DNA of 64,000 bases from Sporosarcina sp. FSL K6-3457 (GTDB lineage Bacteria > Bacillota > Bacilli > Bacillales_A > Planococcaceae), in contig NZ_JBBOWX010000001.1 in NCBI RefSeq assembly GCF_038007285.1, positions 3,861,501-3,925,500 of the forward strand. The letters are read 5' to 3'. This document shows, piece by piece, positions 1 through 8,300 of this stretch. Numbering within the stretch: position 1 is the first letter of the stretch; the number at the start of each line of letters is the position of its first letter. The position numbers and the translations under genes were made by a program. Below the pieces are notes generated by a model. It worked only from the letters and a program-made list of their open reading frames with translations, did no database searches and was not told the origin of the DNA.

Positions 1-55
1 CCTGGGCTGCTCCAGTGACCAAAGCTACTTTCCCTCCTATTCCCGTAACTCGCAA
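1..55 (-). CDS. dhbA: 2,3-dihydro-2,3-dihydroxybenzoate dehydrogenase, N-terminal fragment (runs off window)
   Basis: Only 18 codons are present, from a TTG start at 55 reading to the left edge. They give LRVTGIGGKVALVTGAAQ, the start of a short-chain dehydrogenase, with the opening of the TGxxxGIG nucleotide-binding motif (VTGAAQ). A GGTGGTGGAG ribosome-binding site lies just upstream. In Bacillus subtilis the order is besA-dhbACEBF, and here besA lies directly upstream, so DhbA (catechol siderophore precursor synthesis) is the best identification. The position and motif are seen; the exact enzyme is inferred from gene order. The rest of the dhb operon should lie to the left of the window. 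Confidence 0.75.
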   Translation of the reverse strand, partial: MRVTGIGGKVALVTGAAQ

Positions 56-106
56 TTCTCCACCACCTTCTTTTCTCCAAATGTTATTAAACGGGAAATT
101 TAAAGT

Positions 107-982
107 TTACTTTTCCGGTTTAAGGGCAAAGCGCAAAGCCCTACTGATTAATACCGGCAATACCGATGTGTGCCCCTCCCCCTCAAACTCCGCAAACTTT
201 ACATTTACTCCCCGATTTGATTGAGCAGCTAGTCTATCTGATAGCTTTTTTGCATGATCATAATTACGGGAGACATGTTGCTTCTCCAATTCTCCCATTC
301 CAATTAATAGTTCAGCGTTGATGTGGCTCCGTTCCAAACAAGAGATAAATTTCTGCTCTGCTTCAAACATTATTTTCTTGTTCCAATGGATGGATGGACT
401 GCCTGCAATATAGCTCTGAAAGGCACTAGGCTTAGTAAACAGGACATATAATGCGAAAAGACCTCCAAGTGAATGTCCAAAAATCGCTTGTCTACTTTTA
501 TTGATATTAAACTCACTTTCAATTTGCGGCTTTAGCTCCTCTTCGATGAATGTTAGAAATGCGGCTGCTCCACCCTGTTTAGGCAAAAGGGTCCCATCAG
601 ACGTATGACTAAACTCGGTTGTAGGAATTGAAGTAAAGTCATAATAGCGATCTGGCGCAAAAGGAAGATTTGTTTGATAACCGATGCCTACGATAACCGC
701 AGGTACAACTCCCGTCTTATCGGGTCGATGGCACTGCATGCGTAATGCCTCTACCATCGTCGCAAATACAGAATTACCATCCAGTAAATAAATGACTGGA
801 TATCCGGTAGGAGGTGCAGCTATAGAAGGTACATGAACTATAATTTGATATTTTCGTTTCTCTGCGCTTGATTGCATCTCCCATTGCTCCGCATTGGGAA
901 CTTTCACAATACTACGCTCAATATTTCCCCTCGTAACCTCATCTTTGTTTTTTATATAAAACCCCACAATAAATAGCACCAT
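107..982 (-). CDS. besA: Siderophore trilactone esterase (BesA/IroE-like alpha/beta hydrolase)
   Basis: Predicted cytoplasmic esterase of 291 residues that would hydrolyse the iron-loaded trilactone siderophore (bacillibactin type) so the metal can be released. The esterase-D fold is shown by the strand-rich YPVIYLLDGN segment, the nucleophile elbow GHSLGG near residue 170, and the GEGH histidine motif near residue 271. BesA of B. subtilis has about the same length. The gene sits between a FeuA-like binding protein and dhbA, which fits the besA-dhb order. The start is uncertain: the ATG at 982 has only a weak GGAAAG site and the first 25 residues are unusual for the family. A shorter form beginning near VPNAEQWEM (a known BesA-like N-terminus) is possible. 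Confidence 0.85.
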   Translation of the reverse strand: MVLFIVGFYIKNKDEVTRGNIERSIVKVPNAEQWEMQSSAEKRKYQIIVHVPSIAAPPTGYPVIYLLDGNSVFATMVEALRMQCHRPDKTGVVPAVIVGIGYQTNLPFAPDRYYDFTSIPTTEFSHTSDGTLLPKQGGAAAFLTFIEEELKPQIESEFNINKSRQAIFGHSLGGLFALYVLFTKPSAFQSYIAGSPSIHWNKKIMFEAEQKFISCLERSHINAELLIGMGELEKQHVSRNYDHAKKLSDRLAAQSNRGVNVKFAEFEGEGHTSVLPVLISRALRFALKPEK

Positions 983-1087
983 CCTATCTTTCCAACAAAA
1001 AATCTTCCATTAAAAGCTACAGGTTAACGTCTTATTTTCAACGTAGTTTTGCCCAATTTTAATGAAAGATCCTTAGATTATTTATAA

Positions 1088-2119
1088 TTATTCAGTCAAT
1101 ACCTTGACAGTGTCATCAATTATTTTCCCATAAGCGATAAGACCGCTCCCTAGCCAATATGCACTGTCCATCTCATAAACATGTCCTTGTTTTACTGCTG
1201 GGATCGCTTGCCAAATGGCACTCTTCTCCATCTCTGCTAGTCGCTCAGTACCTTGGCCATATGCATTAATCACAAATATATAATCCACACCAAGCTCTGG
1301 GAGTACTTCCGTTGAAATCTCATAACTATTCTCATTATCCGTTAGATGAGACATCTCAATCCCCAGCTGTTTGTTTACTACATGTCCACTTAAATAATTG
1401 CCACCCATCAAACTAACACCTTTGGCTGCAAATCGAATAATTGCAACCTTCTTTCCCTCTGCTGATATTGCCAGCTTCTCCTTTGCATCAAGTACTTTTT
1501 GCTCGTAAGCCTGTAATGCAGCAGTTGCTTCATCAGTTTTCCCAAGTAACTCCCCAACTTTTTCTAGAGTCTTTTCTATATCCCCAGCAGCATTTTTAAA
1601 CACAAAGGTTGGAGCAATTTTCGAATACTTCTCATAACCTCCATTTGCTGCATAACTTTCAGTGTGCAGGATAATTAAATCAGGATTCAAGTCCATTAAC
1701 ACCTCCGGCGAGGGTTGCCCTCCCGAGAAGTCAATCTTCAGAACATCTTTCAATTCCTCCTGCAAATACTCATGCCCCATATCACCGTTTGCCCATTGAG
1801 CTACTGGTTTTACTCCCAGCTTAAGCAGTGAATCTTCAAGATAAGGAGCAAAAACCCTCTCAGGTGCTGTTGGAATTTCAACTTCATTGCCAAGGTCATC
1901 CTTTAAAGTAAGTACATCAATCTGGCTTTCAACTTGTTCCTCCTCTATAGAAGCGGTAGCTGTTGTTGATAAAGTACCTTGCTGCTCAGATGTTTCTGAG
2001 GCACCACCATCATTAGAACCACAGGCAACTAGTAAACTTCCTACAATCACCAAGCACAATAAAAGGATCATTCTCTTTCTAATCACTGCACTGGGTCTTT
2101 TTTCTATTCTAAACATCAT
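1088..2119 (-). CDS. Iron-siderophore ABC transporter substrate-binding lipoprotein (FeuA-like)
   Basis: A lipid-anchored binding protein of 343 residues that should capture ferric siderophore outside the membrane for an ABC importer. It has a positively charged N-terminus, a hydrophobic stretch and an LVAC lipobox with Cys33. A Peripla_BP_2 domain follows (APERVFAPYLEDSLLKLG, then the DLIILHTES segment). I place the start at the ATG at 2119 because it has a near-perfect GAGGAGGAG site immediately upstream. A longer frame up to 2164 would place the Fur box inside the coding region. It lies between the Btr-like regulator and besA, so bacillibactin is the probable ligand. No permease or ATPase gene is visible next to it, so the matching importer must be elsewhere. 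Confidence 0.88.
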   Translation of the reverse strand: MMFRIEKRPSAVIRKRMILLLCLVIVGSLLVACGSNDGGASETSEQQGTLSTTATASIEEEQVESQIDVLTLKDDLGNEVEIPTAPERVFAPYLEDSLLKLGVKPVAQWANGDMGHEYLQEELKDVLKIDFSGGQPSPEVLMDLNPDLIILHTESYAANGGYEKYSKIAPTFVFKNAAGDIEKTLEKVGELLGKTDEATAALQAYEQKVLDAKEKLAISAEGKKVAIIRFAAKGVSLMGGNYLSGHVVNKQLGIEMSHLTDNENSYEISTEVLPELGVDYIFVINAYGQGTERLAEMEKSAIWQAIPAVKQGHVYEMDSAYWLGSGLIAYGKIIDDTVKVLTE

Positions 2120-2132
2120 TCTTCTCCTCCTC

Positions 2133-2158
2133 TGAGAATCATTCTCAATAGGATTATA
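2133..2158 (-). promoter_or_regulatory. Fur box overlapping promoter of the FeuA-like gene
   Basis: TGAGAATCATTCTCA at 2133-2147 is a perfect palindrome of the 7-1-7 Fur type (consensus TGATAATnATTATCA). A TATAAT -10 lies directly upstream at 2158-2153, so the predicted transcription start falls inside the box. Iron-bound Fur would therefore block initiation. The ribosome-binding site of the lipoprotein follows at once. Confidence 0.85.
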
Positions 2159-2169
2159 TATCATGTCAC

Positions 2170-2826
2170 TTAGAGTTCACCATGGACGTTTTCCAGAAAT
2201 GCATTTGGACAATTTCCTGTGAATAGTAGTAACGCTTCATCTAACATTCGAATAATCGAAACTGCAGAGTATTCAAACCAAGGGTCCGATAAAATATGAT
2301 ATGTTTTTCTGCTTCTTACAGCTTTCAACTGACGCCACTCCACTGAATGCTGTAACGCTAACCAGTATGCCCGTGATAAAGCTTCGGGGCAAACGACCAG
2401 TAAAATCCGATCAGGATCAAGCTTTGTCAATTGCTCTATATTAGATGGCTCATTTCCTCGATAAACTGCTTCTAGTTTTAGATCCTGATATAAAACGTCC
2501 TCTAATCCCCGATTCCAATACATATGAATGTTTTGTCCATGGATACGCACCACTAAGATTTTGTCATCTCCAAGCGCACTTCCTATTTGTTCCCTAGCTG
2601 ACTGGACCTTGAATTCATATCGTTCTATCCACTGCTCTGCCCTATCCTCCCTTTCCAGAAATCGTGCAACCATCTTCAATTGCTCTTTCCAACTAATGTG
2701 CTCTGCCGGAACAAAGAATGAGGGGGCAATCCTATTTATTTTTTTCTTCTCCGAAGGACAGACCTGATCCGTTCCGATAATCGCATCAGGACGAGCTTGC
2801 CTTAATTTTTTGTAAATTCGCTTCAC
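2170..2826 (-). CDS. Btr-like regulator, C-terminal binding-protein domain (downstream part of frameshifted gene)
   Basis: This frame encodes a Peripla_BP_2-like domain (ARPDAIIGTDQ, later DPDRILLVVCPEALS) without signal peptide. It is the C-terminal half of an AraC-type regulator such as Btr of B. subtilis, in which the domain senses bacillibactin in the cytoplasm. Its apparent GTG start at 2826 has no proper ribosome-binding site, and the frame overlaps the upstream AraC part by 41 bases. Removing one A from the A6 run at 2806-2811 fuses the two into a continuous protein (EANLQKLRQARPDAIIG), exactly as expected for the family. It is therefore a broken gene, a sequencing error, or a slippage site; I think it is not an independent gene. 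Confidence 0.75.
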   Translation of the reverse strand: MKRIYKKLRQARPDAIIGTDQVCPSEKKKINRIAPSFFVPAEHISWKEQLKMVARFLEREDRAEQWIERYEFKVQSAREQIGSALGDDKILVVRIHGQNIHMYWNRGLEDVLYQDLKLEAVYRGNEPSNIEQLTKLDPDRILLVVCPEALSRAYWLALQHSVEWRQLKAVRSRKTYHILSDPWFEYSAVSIIRMLDEALLLFTGNCPNAFLENVHGEL

Positions 2827-3376
2827 ATTTCAAGTTGGTATTAAGATGATTTAGCTTTAAATGCGATTTTATCTGCGTACTATATACGTTATAATAATAG
2901 GGAGTCCACTTCGGATCTAAAGGCGCTGCAATCGGTATGATGTCTAAAGCAAGCAATTGTCCCATAGCAGCTGTGGTACTTACAGCAAGACGTTTTCTTG
3001 AATTTTTAACGAACTCAGACGGTGACATACCAACCTCCTTTTTAAACTTTCTACTGAAGTAATACTCATCGCTATACCCTACCTTCAAAGCGATATCTCG
3101 AAATAAAATATCAGTTTGCGCCAAGTAACGCTTCGCCTGATTAATTCGAAGATCTGTTAAATAGTTCATTACATTCTGCCCAAATGTTTTCTTGAAAAGA
3201 TCTCCAAAGTATTTCGGACTAATATCCGCCATTTCTGCCAGTTGTCTAATGGAGAGAGGTTCGCTGTAGTTCTGATCAATAAATTCTCTAATTTCAATTA
3301 AACTTTTCTTCGAAGCCTGCTCCAACTTACTTGAACATTTTTCGATTTGTAATCCCTTTTCTGGAAGCATAAACAT
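2786..3376 (-). CDS. AraC-family regulator, HTH part (upstream part of frameshifted Btr-like gene)
   Basis: A double helix-turn-helix AraC domain lies at about residues 25-125: IREFIDQNYSEPLSIRQLAE, then DISPKYFGDLFKKTFG, and the second helix pair IALKVGYSDEYYFSRKFKK with the AraC signature ending GMSPSEF. After it comes the beginning of a binding-protein-like domain (LLALDIIPIAAPLDPKW), which breaks off in a nonsense tail after the A6 run. With the frame restored the protein would be about 400 residues. B. subtilis Btr is longer because of an N-terminal domain that is missing here. It would activate the downstream lipoprotein and siderophore genes when siderophore is bound. Start ATG at 3376 has an AGGAGG-type site. 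Confidence 0.8.
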   Translation of the reverse strand: MFMLPEKGLQIEKCSSKLEQASKKSLIEIREFIDQNYSEPLSIRQLAEMADISPKYFGDLFKKTFGQNVMNYLTDLRINQAKRYLAQTDILFRDIALKVGYSDEYYFSRKFKKEVGMSPSEFVKNSRKRLAVSTTAAMGQLLALDIIPIAAPLDPKWTPYYYNVYSTQIKSHLKLNHLNTNLKCEANLQKIKASSS

Positions 3377-3570
3377 CCTCCTATTTTTATAAGTGAGGCA
3401 ATTTCATAATGCGTTAAACCAAAGCCTACGCCATTCTAGCGGCTGAAACCGTTCCTGTGGAAAGTGTTCACCTGTAACAGGAATAGAAATTGTTCGTATT
3501 ATAAATTTAATAGTTCTATTATGAAATTGATTTAATTCTATAAATATCGGACTCTCTAAATATCCCATAC

Positions 3571-3585
3571 TGATAATGATTATCA
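3571..3585 (-). promoter_or_regulatory. Perfect Fur box upstream of the Btr-like regulator
   Basis: TGATAATGATTATCA matches the 7-1-7 Fur consensus at every position, and further TATCAATATCAT sequence extends it to the right. It lies about 190 bases upstream of the AraC start, with no other gene in between. This fits iron repression of the regulator, with a long leader. The leader may be what remains of a lost N-terminal domain. Confidence 0.85.
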
Positions 3586-3592
3586 ATATCAT

Positions 3593-4079
3593 TTATAAAG
3601 TTAGCATAGACTATTTTATTCCATCAATCAAATTTTAAAAATTCAATCGAAACCCTTTTAACGTTAAATTTATTCTAAAAAATACATAAGCCTCCCCGTT
3701 AGTAAACACAGGAAGGCTCATGTATAGGTATCATCGGACATTGGACTACCACCATCAAATCAATTTCAGAAGTGCATCGCGAATAATTAGTCTACCAGTC
3801 TCCTTTCAGCATGCCATATTTTTAACACAGTGGGTTTAGTGGTTTTTGCATAAATCGCCTTGCATGAAGCATGTTGTACAACAACCTTAATATATCATAT
3901 TTTTAATACATTGAGTATTACGAAAAAACATTATAAATCTCATGTTTTTCAGTCATTTAAAGACCTCAAAAAGGGATAATCTTTGCCAAAACACAAAGAT
4001 TTGATAAAAATCGATAAATTAAGCCCTTTTTACTCATGAAATTCGTGCACATATCCCAAAATTTCTTTCTTCTCCACTC
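3593..4079. other. AT-rich intergenic stretch without a gene
   Basis: No supported coding region. There is an imperfect hairpin at about 3689-3718 (AGCCTCCCC against GGAAGGCT). Read on the minus strand it is followed by a T-rich tract, like a weak terminator, though no gene reads into it. Two similar short segments (CATATTTTTAACACAG near 3813 and CATATTTTTAATACAT near 3896) suggest old duplicated sequence. Confidence 0.4.
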
Positions 4080-4108
4080 TTGACTAGGTCGTATTACGTC
4101 TATATCAT
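4080..4108 (+). promoter_or_regulatory. Sigma-A promoter of the RRNPP regulator/peptide operon
   Basis: TTGACT at 4080-4085 and TATCAT at 4103-4108 are separated by 17 bases. This predicts a transcription start near 4115 and a leader of about 85 bases to the TTG start at 4198. Confidence 0.6.
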
Positions 4109-4197
4109 TATGAATATAAGTAATATTTAGAACTAATTGCAATAAATCATGTCTATTTACCTTCCTGCGATTTAATGAAGAAAGTAGGAGAGTTTTC

Positions 4198-5460
4198 TTG
4201 CATATCGGTACGAGGTTGAAAGAACTGCGAAACTTAAAAGGTATGACGCAAGCTGCAGTCAGTCAAGGGATTACCTCGGCACCCCATTACAGCAATATCG
4301 AGGGTGGCCACTTTGTGACTTCACAAGATATATTAGTATTGCTGGCTAAGCGATTGTCCGTACCTATTGGTTATTTAACACACGGACATGCTACGGACAA
4401 AAAAATAACCGTATTACTACGTCAATACGAGGATTTGTTAAATGAAGATCGATTAGAGGAAGCATTATCTTTTCGTGAAATGCATGAGAAAAGCTTCACG
4501 TACATCTATTCACTGCATCAGGAATTGTATTTTAGACTGTTAAGATCTATAGAATTTTTTAAAGGAAAAAATTTTGAGGCTTTCGGACAATACTACATTG
4601 ATAAAATTGTTCCTTGCATAGGTCAAGACACACTATTTAATTTAAATACCTTTATTCAGGAAAAGTATAATTATATTTCTGGGTTATATTATTACATTAA
4701 TGCTAACTATCAGGAGTGTATTCCGCTTTTTGTGAGTGTGTTAAAAATGAATGAAGACCCTTTGCTCCATGCTCGGCTTAACTTTAATATCGCTTTAGCT
4801 TATTTCCGTCTTCTCCACTACAATGATGCTCTAGAGTTTGTAAAAAAAGCAAAAGACCATCATCTGAATTTGCATAATTGGAAAAGTACTGCAGATTGCT
4901 ATAATTTAATGGGTGTCCTTTATAAAGGACAAAAGGATTTTATAAATGCTGAAATCTATACTCTTAAAGGACTACATATCATTGGTGATACAGATATGGT
5001 TAGACAGGCAAGACTTCAACATAATCTCGCCATCATTTATAAGGAGCAAAAGCGACTTAGCGAAGCATTGGATGTAATCAATAGCTCGTTGGCTCTGAAG
5101 AAAGAGCATGATTCTGATGATTTATTTATCTCTTATCGCGGAAAATTAATCATTTTATTAGAATTAAAAGATGTTAAATTATTATTAAAAACGATCGAAT
5201 TAGCACGTAGTACTTGTATAACTGAATTAGATAGAGTTCATTTGCAGGTCTTCGAAGGTAAGCTGTTTCTTTTACAAAATAACTATCCTAAGTACGAAAA
5301 ATACATACAACAAAGTATTGACTATTATTTCAAACTGGAACGATTGGACGATTTAAAAGACTTAGCAGAAGAATTAGCAGAATACTATGCTGAGAGAAAA
5401 CAATATAAAAAAGCTTATGAACTTAACAAAAAGTGTATTCTTGCATTAAAAAATATATAA
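4198..5460 (+). CDS. RRNPP-family quorum-sensing regulator (XRE HTH plus TPR repeats, NprR/PlcR/Rap-like)
   Basis: A 420-residue cytoplasmic DNA-binding receptor. Residues 3-60 form an XRE-type helix-turn-helix (GTRLKELRNLKGMTQAAVS, then the recognition region SNIEGGHFV). The rest is helical with TPR-type repeats, for example LNFNIALAYFRLLHYNDALEFV, YNLMGVLYKGQKDFINAEIY and LHNLAIIYKEQKRLSEALDV. This domain plan and length match NprR/PlcR-type receptors, which bind a re-imported signalling peptide in the TPR groove. The TTG start at 4198 is supported by TAGGAG seven bases upstream. The next gene, 17 bases downstream on the same transcript, encodes a small secreted pro-peptide, the expected ligand. 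Base composition is more AT-rich than the surroundings. The target genes cannot be told from the sequence. Confidence 0.82.
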   Translation: MHIGTRLKELRNLKGMTQAAVSQGITSAPHYSNIEGGHFVTSQDILVLLAKRLSVPIGYLTHGHATDKKITVLLRQYEDLLNEDRLEEALSFREMHEKSFTYIYSLHQELYFRLLRSIEFFKGKNFEAFGQYYIDKIVPCIGQDTLFNLNTFIQEKYNYISGLYYYINANYQECIPLFVSVLKMNEDPLLHARLNFNIALAYFRLLHYNDALEFVKKAKDHHLNLHNWKSTADCYNLMGVLYKGQKDFINAEIYTLKGLHIIGDTDMVRQARLQHNLAIIYKEQKRLSEALDVINSSLALKKEHDSDDLFISYRGKLIILLELKDVKLLLKTIELARSTCITELDRVHLQVFEGKLFLLQNNYPKYEKYIQQSIDYYFKLERLDDLKDLAEELAEYYAERKQYKKAYELNKKCILALKNI

Positions 5461-5477
5461 TTAGGAGTTGTTATTGT

Positions 5478-5618
5478 ATGAAAAAGTTTCTGGTTATCAC
5501 ACTACTGCTTGTCGGATTTACCCTGTCAATTGTCTCTGCTCCTCTTAATTCAGCAAGTTCAATAGACAATGTTCCCGATCCACAAGTTAAACCATTCTCA
5601 CAAAAAGATGTAATGTAA
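5478..5618 (+). CDS. Secreted pro-peptide, probable Phr/NprX/PapR-type signal
   Basis: A 46-residue peptide. The chosen ATG at 5478 has TAGGAG ten bases upstream; the longer frame from 5433 overlaps the receptor gene and has no such site. It starts MKK, followed by a strongly hydrophobic stretch (FLVITLLLVGFTLSIVSA). A signal-peptidase-like LNSA-SS region follows near residues 23-28, then a short hydrophilic tail ending KPFSQKDVM. This is the standard layout of exported pro-peptides of RRNPP systems, whose mature 5-7 residue signal is cut from at or near the C-terminus. The mature sequence cannot be fixed by reading alone. It is co-transcribed with the receptor and ends in a strong terminator. 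Confidence 0.78.
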   Translation: MKKFLVITLLLVGFTLSIVSAPLNSASSIDNVPDPQVKPFSQKDVM

Positions 5619-5624
5619 ACACAA

Positions 5625-5672
5625 AAACCCCGCAGCACACTGAGTCTTTACTCAGTGTGCTGTGGGGTTTAT
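5625..5672. terminator. Bidirectional Rho-independent terminator
   Basis: A near-perfect 20-bp stem (AAACCCCGCAGCACACTGAG against CTCAGTGTGCTGTGGGGTTT) with loop TCTTTA lies between the convergent peptide gene and the FMN reductase-like gene. T/A tracts on both sides allow termination in both directions. Confidence 0.9.
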
Positions 5673-5682
5673 TCATAACTTA

Positions 5683-6246
5683 TTAGTTTTCATCCAATGC
5701 ATCTTTCGATAAACCTTGACTCATTTCAGCATATTTCACGAAAACTCTTGCAAGCTCTCGCAAGCGGTTATGCACATCGTCGTCGATAATGGTGTTGTCC
5801 TTATCGAAATGACTCATATGGGTATAGACGTAGTTCGGTGTTACGAGGCAGCGGAAGTAATCTAAGATTGGCTTCAGTTGGTTCTCAATGACGAGATGAT
5901 GTTGGTATGTACCACCATTTGCAACGATGGATACCGGTTTGTAACGCATGGTATGCGGATGTAGCATGTCGAAAGCATTTTTCAGCACACCTGGGATTGA
6001 CCCTTGGAAAATCGGGGACGCCAATATATAGCCGTCTGCTTCTTCAAACTTTTTGACAAGCTGTTGCATGTCATCATTGTATTCAGCTAGTGGGCGACCA
6101 TCGACAATTTGATGTGTGTAGTCTGCAAAATCCAAATATTCCAGTTCATAGCCACAACCAGTTTCTTCTATATAACCTTTAACTGTTTCGAGAACAGCGC
6201 CTGTTTTGCTGCCGATAATGGTCCCGTCCACAAACAAAACTTTCAA
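5683..6246 (-). CDS. NAD(P)H-dependent FMN reductase-like flavoprotein
   Basis: A 187-residue flavodoxin-like reductase of the NADPH-dependent FMN reductase (SsuE/azoreductase-like) family. The N-terminal strand and phosphate-binding loop (MKVLFVDGTIIGSKTG) and the SPIFQGSIPGVLKNAFDML segment, which contacts the flavin ring and forms the dimer, are clear. It would pass electrons from NAD(P)H to flavin or small oxidised compounds in the cytoplasm; the substrate cannot be told. The TTG start at 6246 is set by AGGAGTGAG upstream. It is a single gene, ending in the shared terminator at 5625-5672. Confidence 0.85.
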   Translation of the reverse strand: MKVLFVDGTIIGSKTGAVLETVKGYIEETGCGYELEYLDFADYTHQIVDGRPLAEYNDDMQQLVKKFEEADGYILASPIFQGSIPGVLKNAFDMLHPHTMRYKPVSIVANGGTYQHHLVIENQLKPILDYFRCLVTPNYVYTHMSHFDKDNTIIDDDVHNRLRELARVFVKYAEMSQGLSKDALDEN

Positions 6247-6348
6247 CGATACTCACTCCTAATAACTAATAATCATAGCTCATCGTACCAAAGATAATGG
6301 CTGCCTACTCGAAAATTGGCTCAGACAACCATTTTTTCTTCTCGAAAC

Positions 6349-8280
6349 TTATTTTGCTGAAAGCGGTGCTTCTCCTGGAATCATCGGCTTCTCCATCTTT
6401 TCATCCTCCATAAACTGCTCTTCTAGCTGCGCATACGGAATGATAATTTCGCCATTTTCCTCCTCAAGTCTCTCTTTCACGCGTTCAATCATTTTGGCCG
6501 GGGAGGTTAGAGCAATTATAGCATCGCCTGCGACAGCCTGACGCTCAATTTCTGGGGTAAAAAATTCAATCATACCGCCTGCTCGAAGGATATAAAGAAG
6601 AATCGATTTATCGTCTCGCTCACGTAAATATTGTGTGTAGCTATACTGTTTCGTCAGCACCGTTTTTCGGATGACATGCCCTGCACTCATCCGTTCCTCA
6701 AGATCATAGATGGATATGGCCGGCGAAAATAAGAGTTGACCTCCTGTAATTGTAAACGACTCAACATCATTACCGACTTGAAATGCAGTCTGGAATAAAT
6801 AATCACTCCCAATATCGGGTGCGAAGTCCGCACAAATATGCGCATTATATATATCAGTTTTCGTCATTGCGAGGATGTAGCGATACGGCGTCAAATCGAT
6901 ATGGTATTCGACCTGCTCGGAAAGTATATCTCCAACGAAACTGTCCAGCCCTAGTTTCCTGGCATAGGACAAGCCTGCCCATGATTGGTCAATCAGTAGC
7001 ACTTCATTCCCCGTATCTTTTACCGATTGCGCCAGTTCAGCCCCAAATCGGGTACCACCTGCAATCAGCACACCGGACTCGTCCGTTGTCGTAAGATTTA
7101 ATTTCTTAGCTAAGAAACCAATCGAAAAGCCATGTAGGACAACCGTTGAGAATACTAGCGCGAATGTTAAGGCTGTTAATAATTCTGCATCCTGGTAGCC
7201 ATTTTCAAGTAGAATCGTTGCAAAATAGCCGGACACCGTCAGTGCCACAATCCCCCTTGGAGCAATCCATCCGATAAGATGCTTTTCACGATTGTTCAAC
7301 TCTGTACCAATCGTTGAAATCCAAATTGACAACGGCCTGACGATGAACAGCATCGCTAAGACATACAAAATGATACGCAGATTAAAAATTTCAATCAAAA
7401 CATGTGGATCAAGCGATGCGGTCAGCATGACAAAAATCCCTGAAATCAGTAGAACAGATATATTCTCCTTGAAATGCCGGATATCATTCAACGTTGTCAA
7501 TCGCATATTAGCCATCGCCATCCCCATTGCTGTAACGGCAAGTAGCCCTGTTTCATGCATAATTTCATCCGCAAAAACGAATGTAAAAATAACGAGCGCA
7601 AAGAGCACTGGTGCCTTTAAAAATTCAGGAATGCTGCCTCGTTCAAATGCATTGCCTATGAGACGCGCAACGCCCCACCCTAAAACAACAGCAAAAGCAG
7701 ATGCGGCAAAGAATAATAGCAATGCTGTTAACGTCGCCTCTTTGTTCAAAAACTTAATGAACTCGAAAGCAAATACCGCTAGCAGCGCTCCGAACGGATC
7801 GACAACAATCCCTTCCCACTTCAAAATAGCTGCCGGACGCGGCTTCAGTTTCGCCTGCCTAAGCAATGGCAAAATAACCGTTGGCCCCGTCACAATGAAC
7901 AAGCCACCGATGATAAAGGCAACCGCCCACGATAGTCCCGCTAAATAATGCGCCGCAAGCGACCCCGCAATCCATGCAATGAACGCACCGACTGTAACAA
8001 TGCGCCCAACCGGCTTACTAAATCCTTTAATTTCTTTAAAATCAAGATTCAAACTACCCTCGAATAAAATAATTGCGACGGCAAACGTAATAATCGGACT
8101 AAAAAGCTCCCCCATACTCTCTTTTGGATTAATCAAACCAAAAATCGGCCCTACCAATAACCCCGCAACTGACATTACAACAATTGCCGGCATCCGAAAC
8201 CGCCATGCCACCCACTGCGATAATATCCCAATAAGCACAACTAGCATTAGATCAAATAGTAGTGTATCGAACATTGACAT
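6349..8280 (-). CDS. CPA1-type Na+(K+)/H+ antiporter with C-terminal RCK/TrkA-N domain
   Basis: A 643-residue membrane antiporter. About 12-13 hydrophobic segments fill residues 1-400, including the conserved FEGSLNLDF and the GPTVILPLLRQAKLKPR...EGIVVDPFGALLA region with the ion-binding aspartate. A cytoplasmic Rossmann-type domain follows (VLIAGGTRFGAELAQSVKDTGNEVLLIDQ), then a TrkA-C-like part (QLLFSPAISIYDLE). NhaP/KefB-like proteins of this plan exchange sodium or potassium for protons and are gated by nucleotide binding. I chose ATG 8280 because TAGGAG lies 8 bases upstream; a frame to 8328 lacks such a site and runs into the repeat element. The transported ion is not determinable. Confidence 0.88.
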   Translation of the reverse strand: MSMFDTLLFDLMLVVLIGILSQWVAWRFRMPAIVVMSVAGLLVGPIFGLINPKESMGELFSPIITFAVAIILFEGSLNLDFKEIKGFSKPVGRIVTVGAFIAWIAGSLAAHYLAGLSWAVAFIIGGLFIVTGPTVILPLLRQAKLKPRPAAILKWEGIVVDPFGALLAVFAFEFIKFLNKEATLTALLLFFAASAFAVVLGWGVARLIGNAFERGSIPEFLKAPVLFALVIFTFVFADEIMHETGLLAVTAMGMAMANMRLTTLNDIRHFKENISVLLISGIFVMLTASLDPHVLIEIFNLRIILYVLAMLFIVRPLSIWISTIGTELNNREKHLIGWIAPRGIVALTVSGYFATILLENGYQDAELLTALTFALVFSTVVLHGFSIGFLAKKLNLTTTDESGVLIAGGTRFGAELAQSVKDTGNEVLLIDQSWAGLSYARKLGLDSFVGDILSEQVEYHIDLTPYRYILAMTKTDIYNAHICADFAPDIGSDYLFQTAFQVGNDVESFTITGGQLLFSPAISIYDLEERMSAGHVIRKTVLTKQYSYTQYLRERDDKSILLYILRAGGMIEFFTPEIERQAVAGDAIIALTSPAKMIERVKERLEEENGEIIIPYAQLEEQFMEDEKMEKPMIPGEAPLSAK

Positions 8281-8300
8281 CACCCCATCTCCTAAATATC

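Noticed and set aside
3404..3592. 62-residue minus frame before the Btr-like gene, possibly its missing N-terminal domain
   Set aside because: It starts inside the Fur box, has no ribosome site and does not resemble an AraC ligand domain. It is out of step with the regulator.
7292..7948. 218-residue plus frame opposite the antiporter gene
   Set aside because: Shadow of a hydrophobic membrane protein; low-complexity serine/threonine-rich translation without homology cues.
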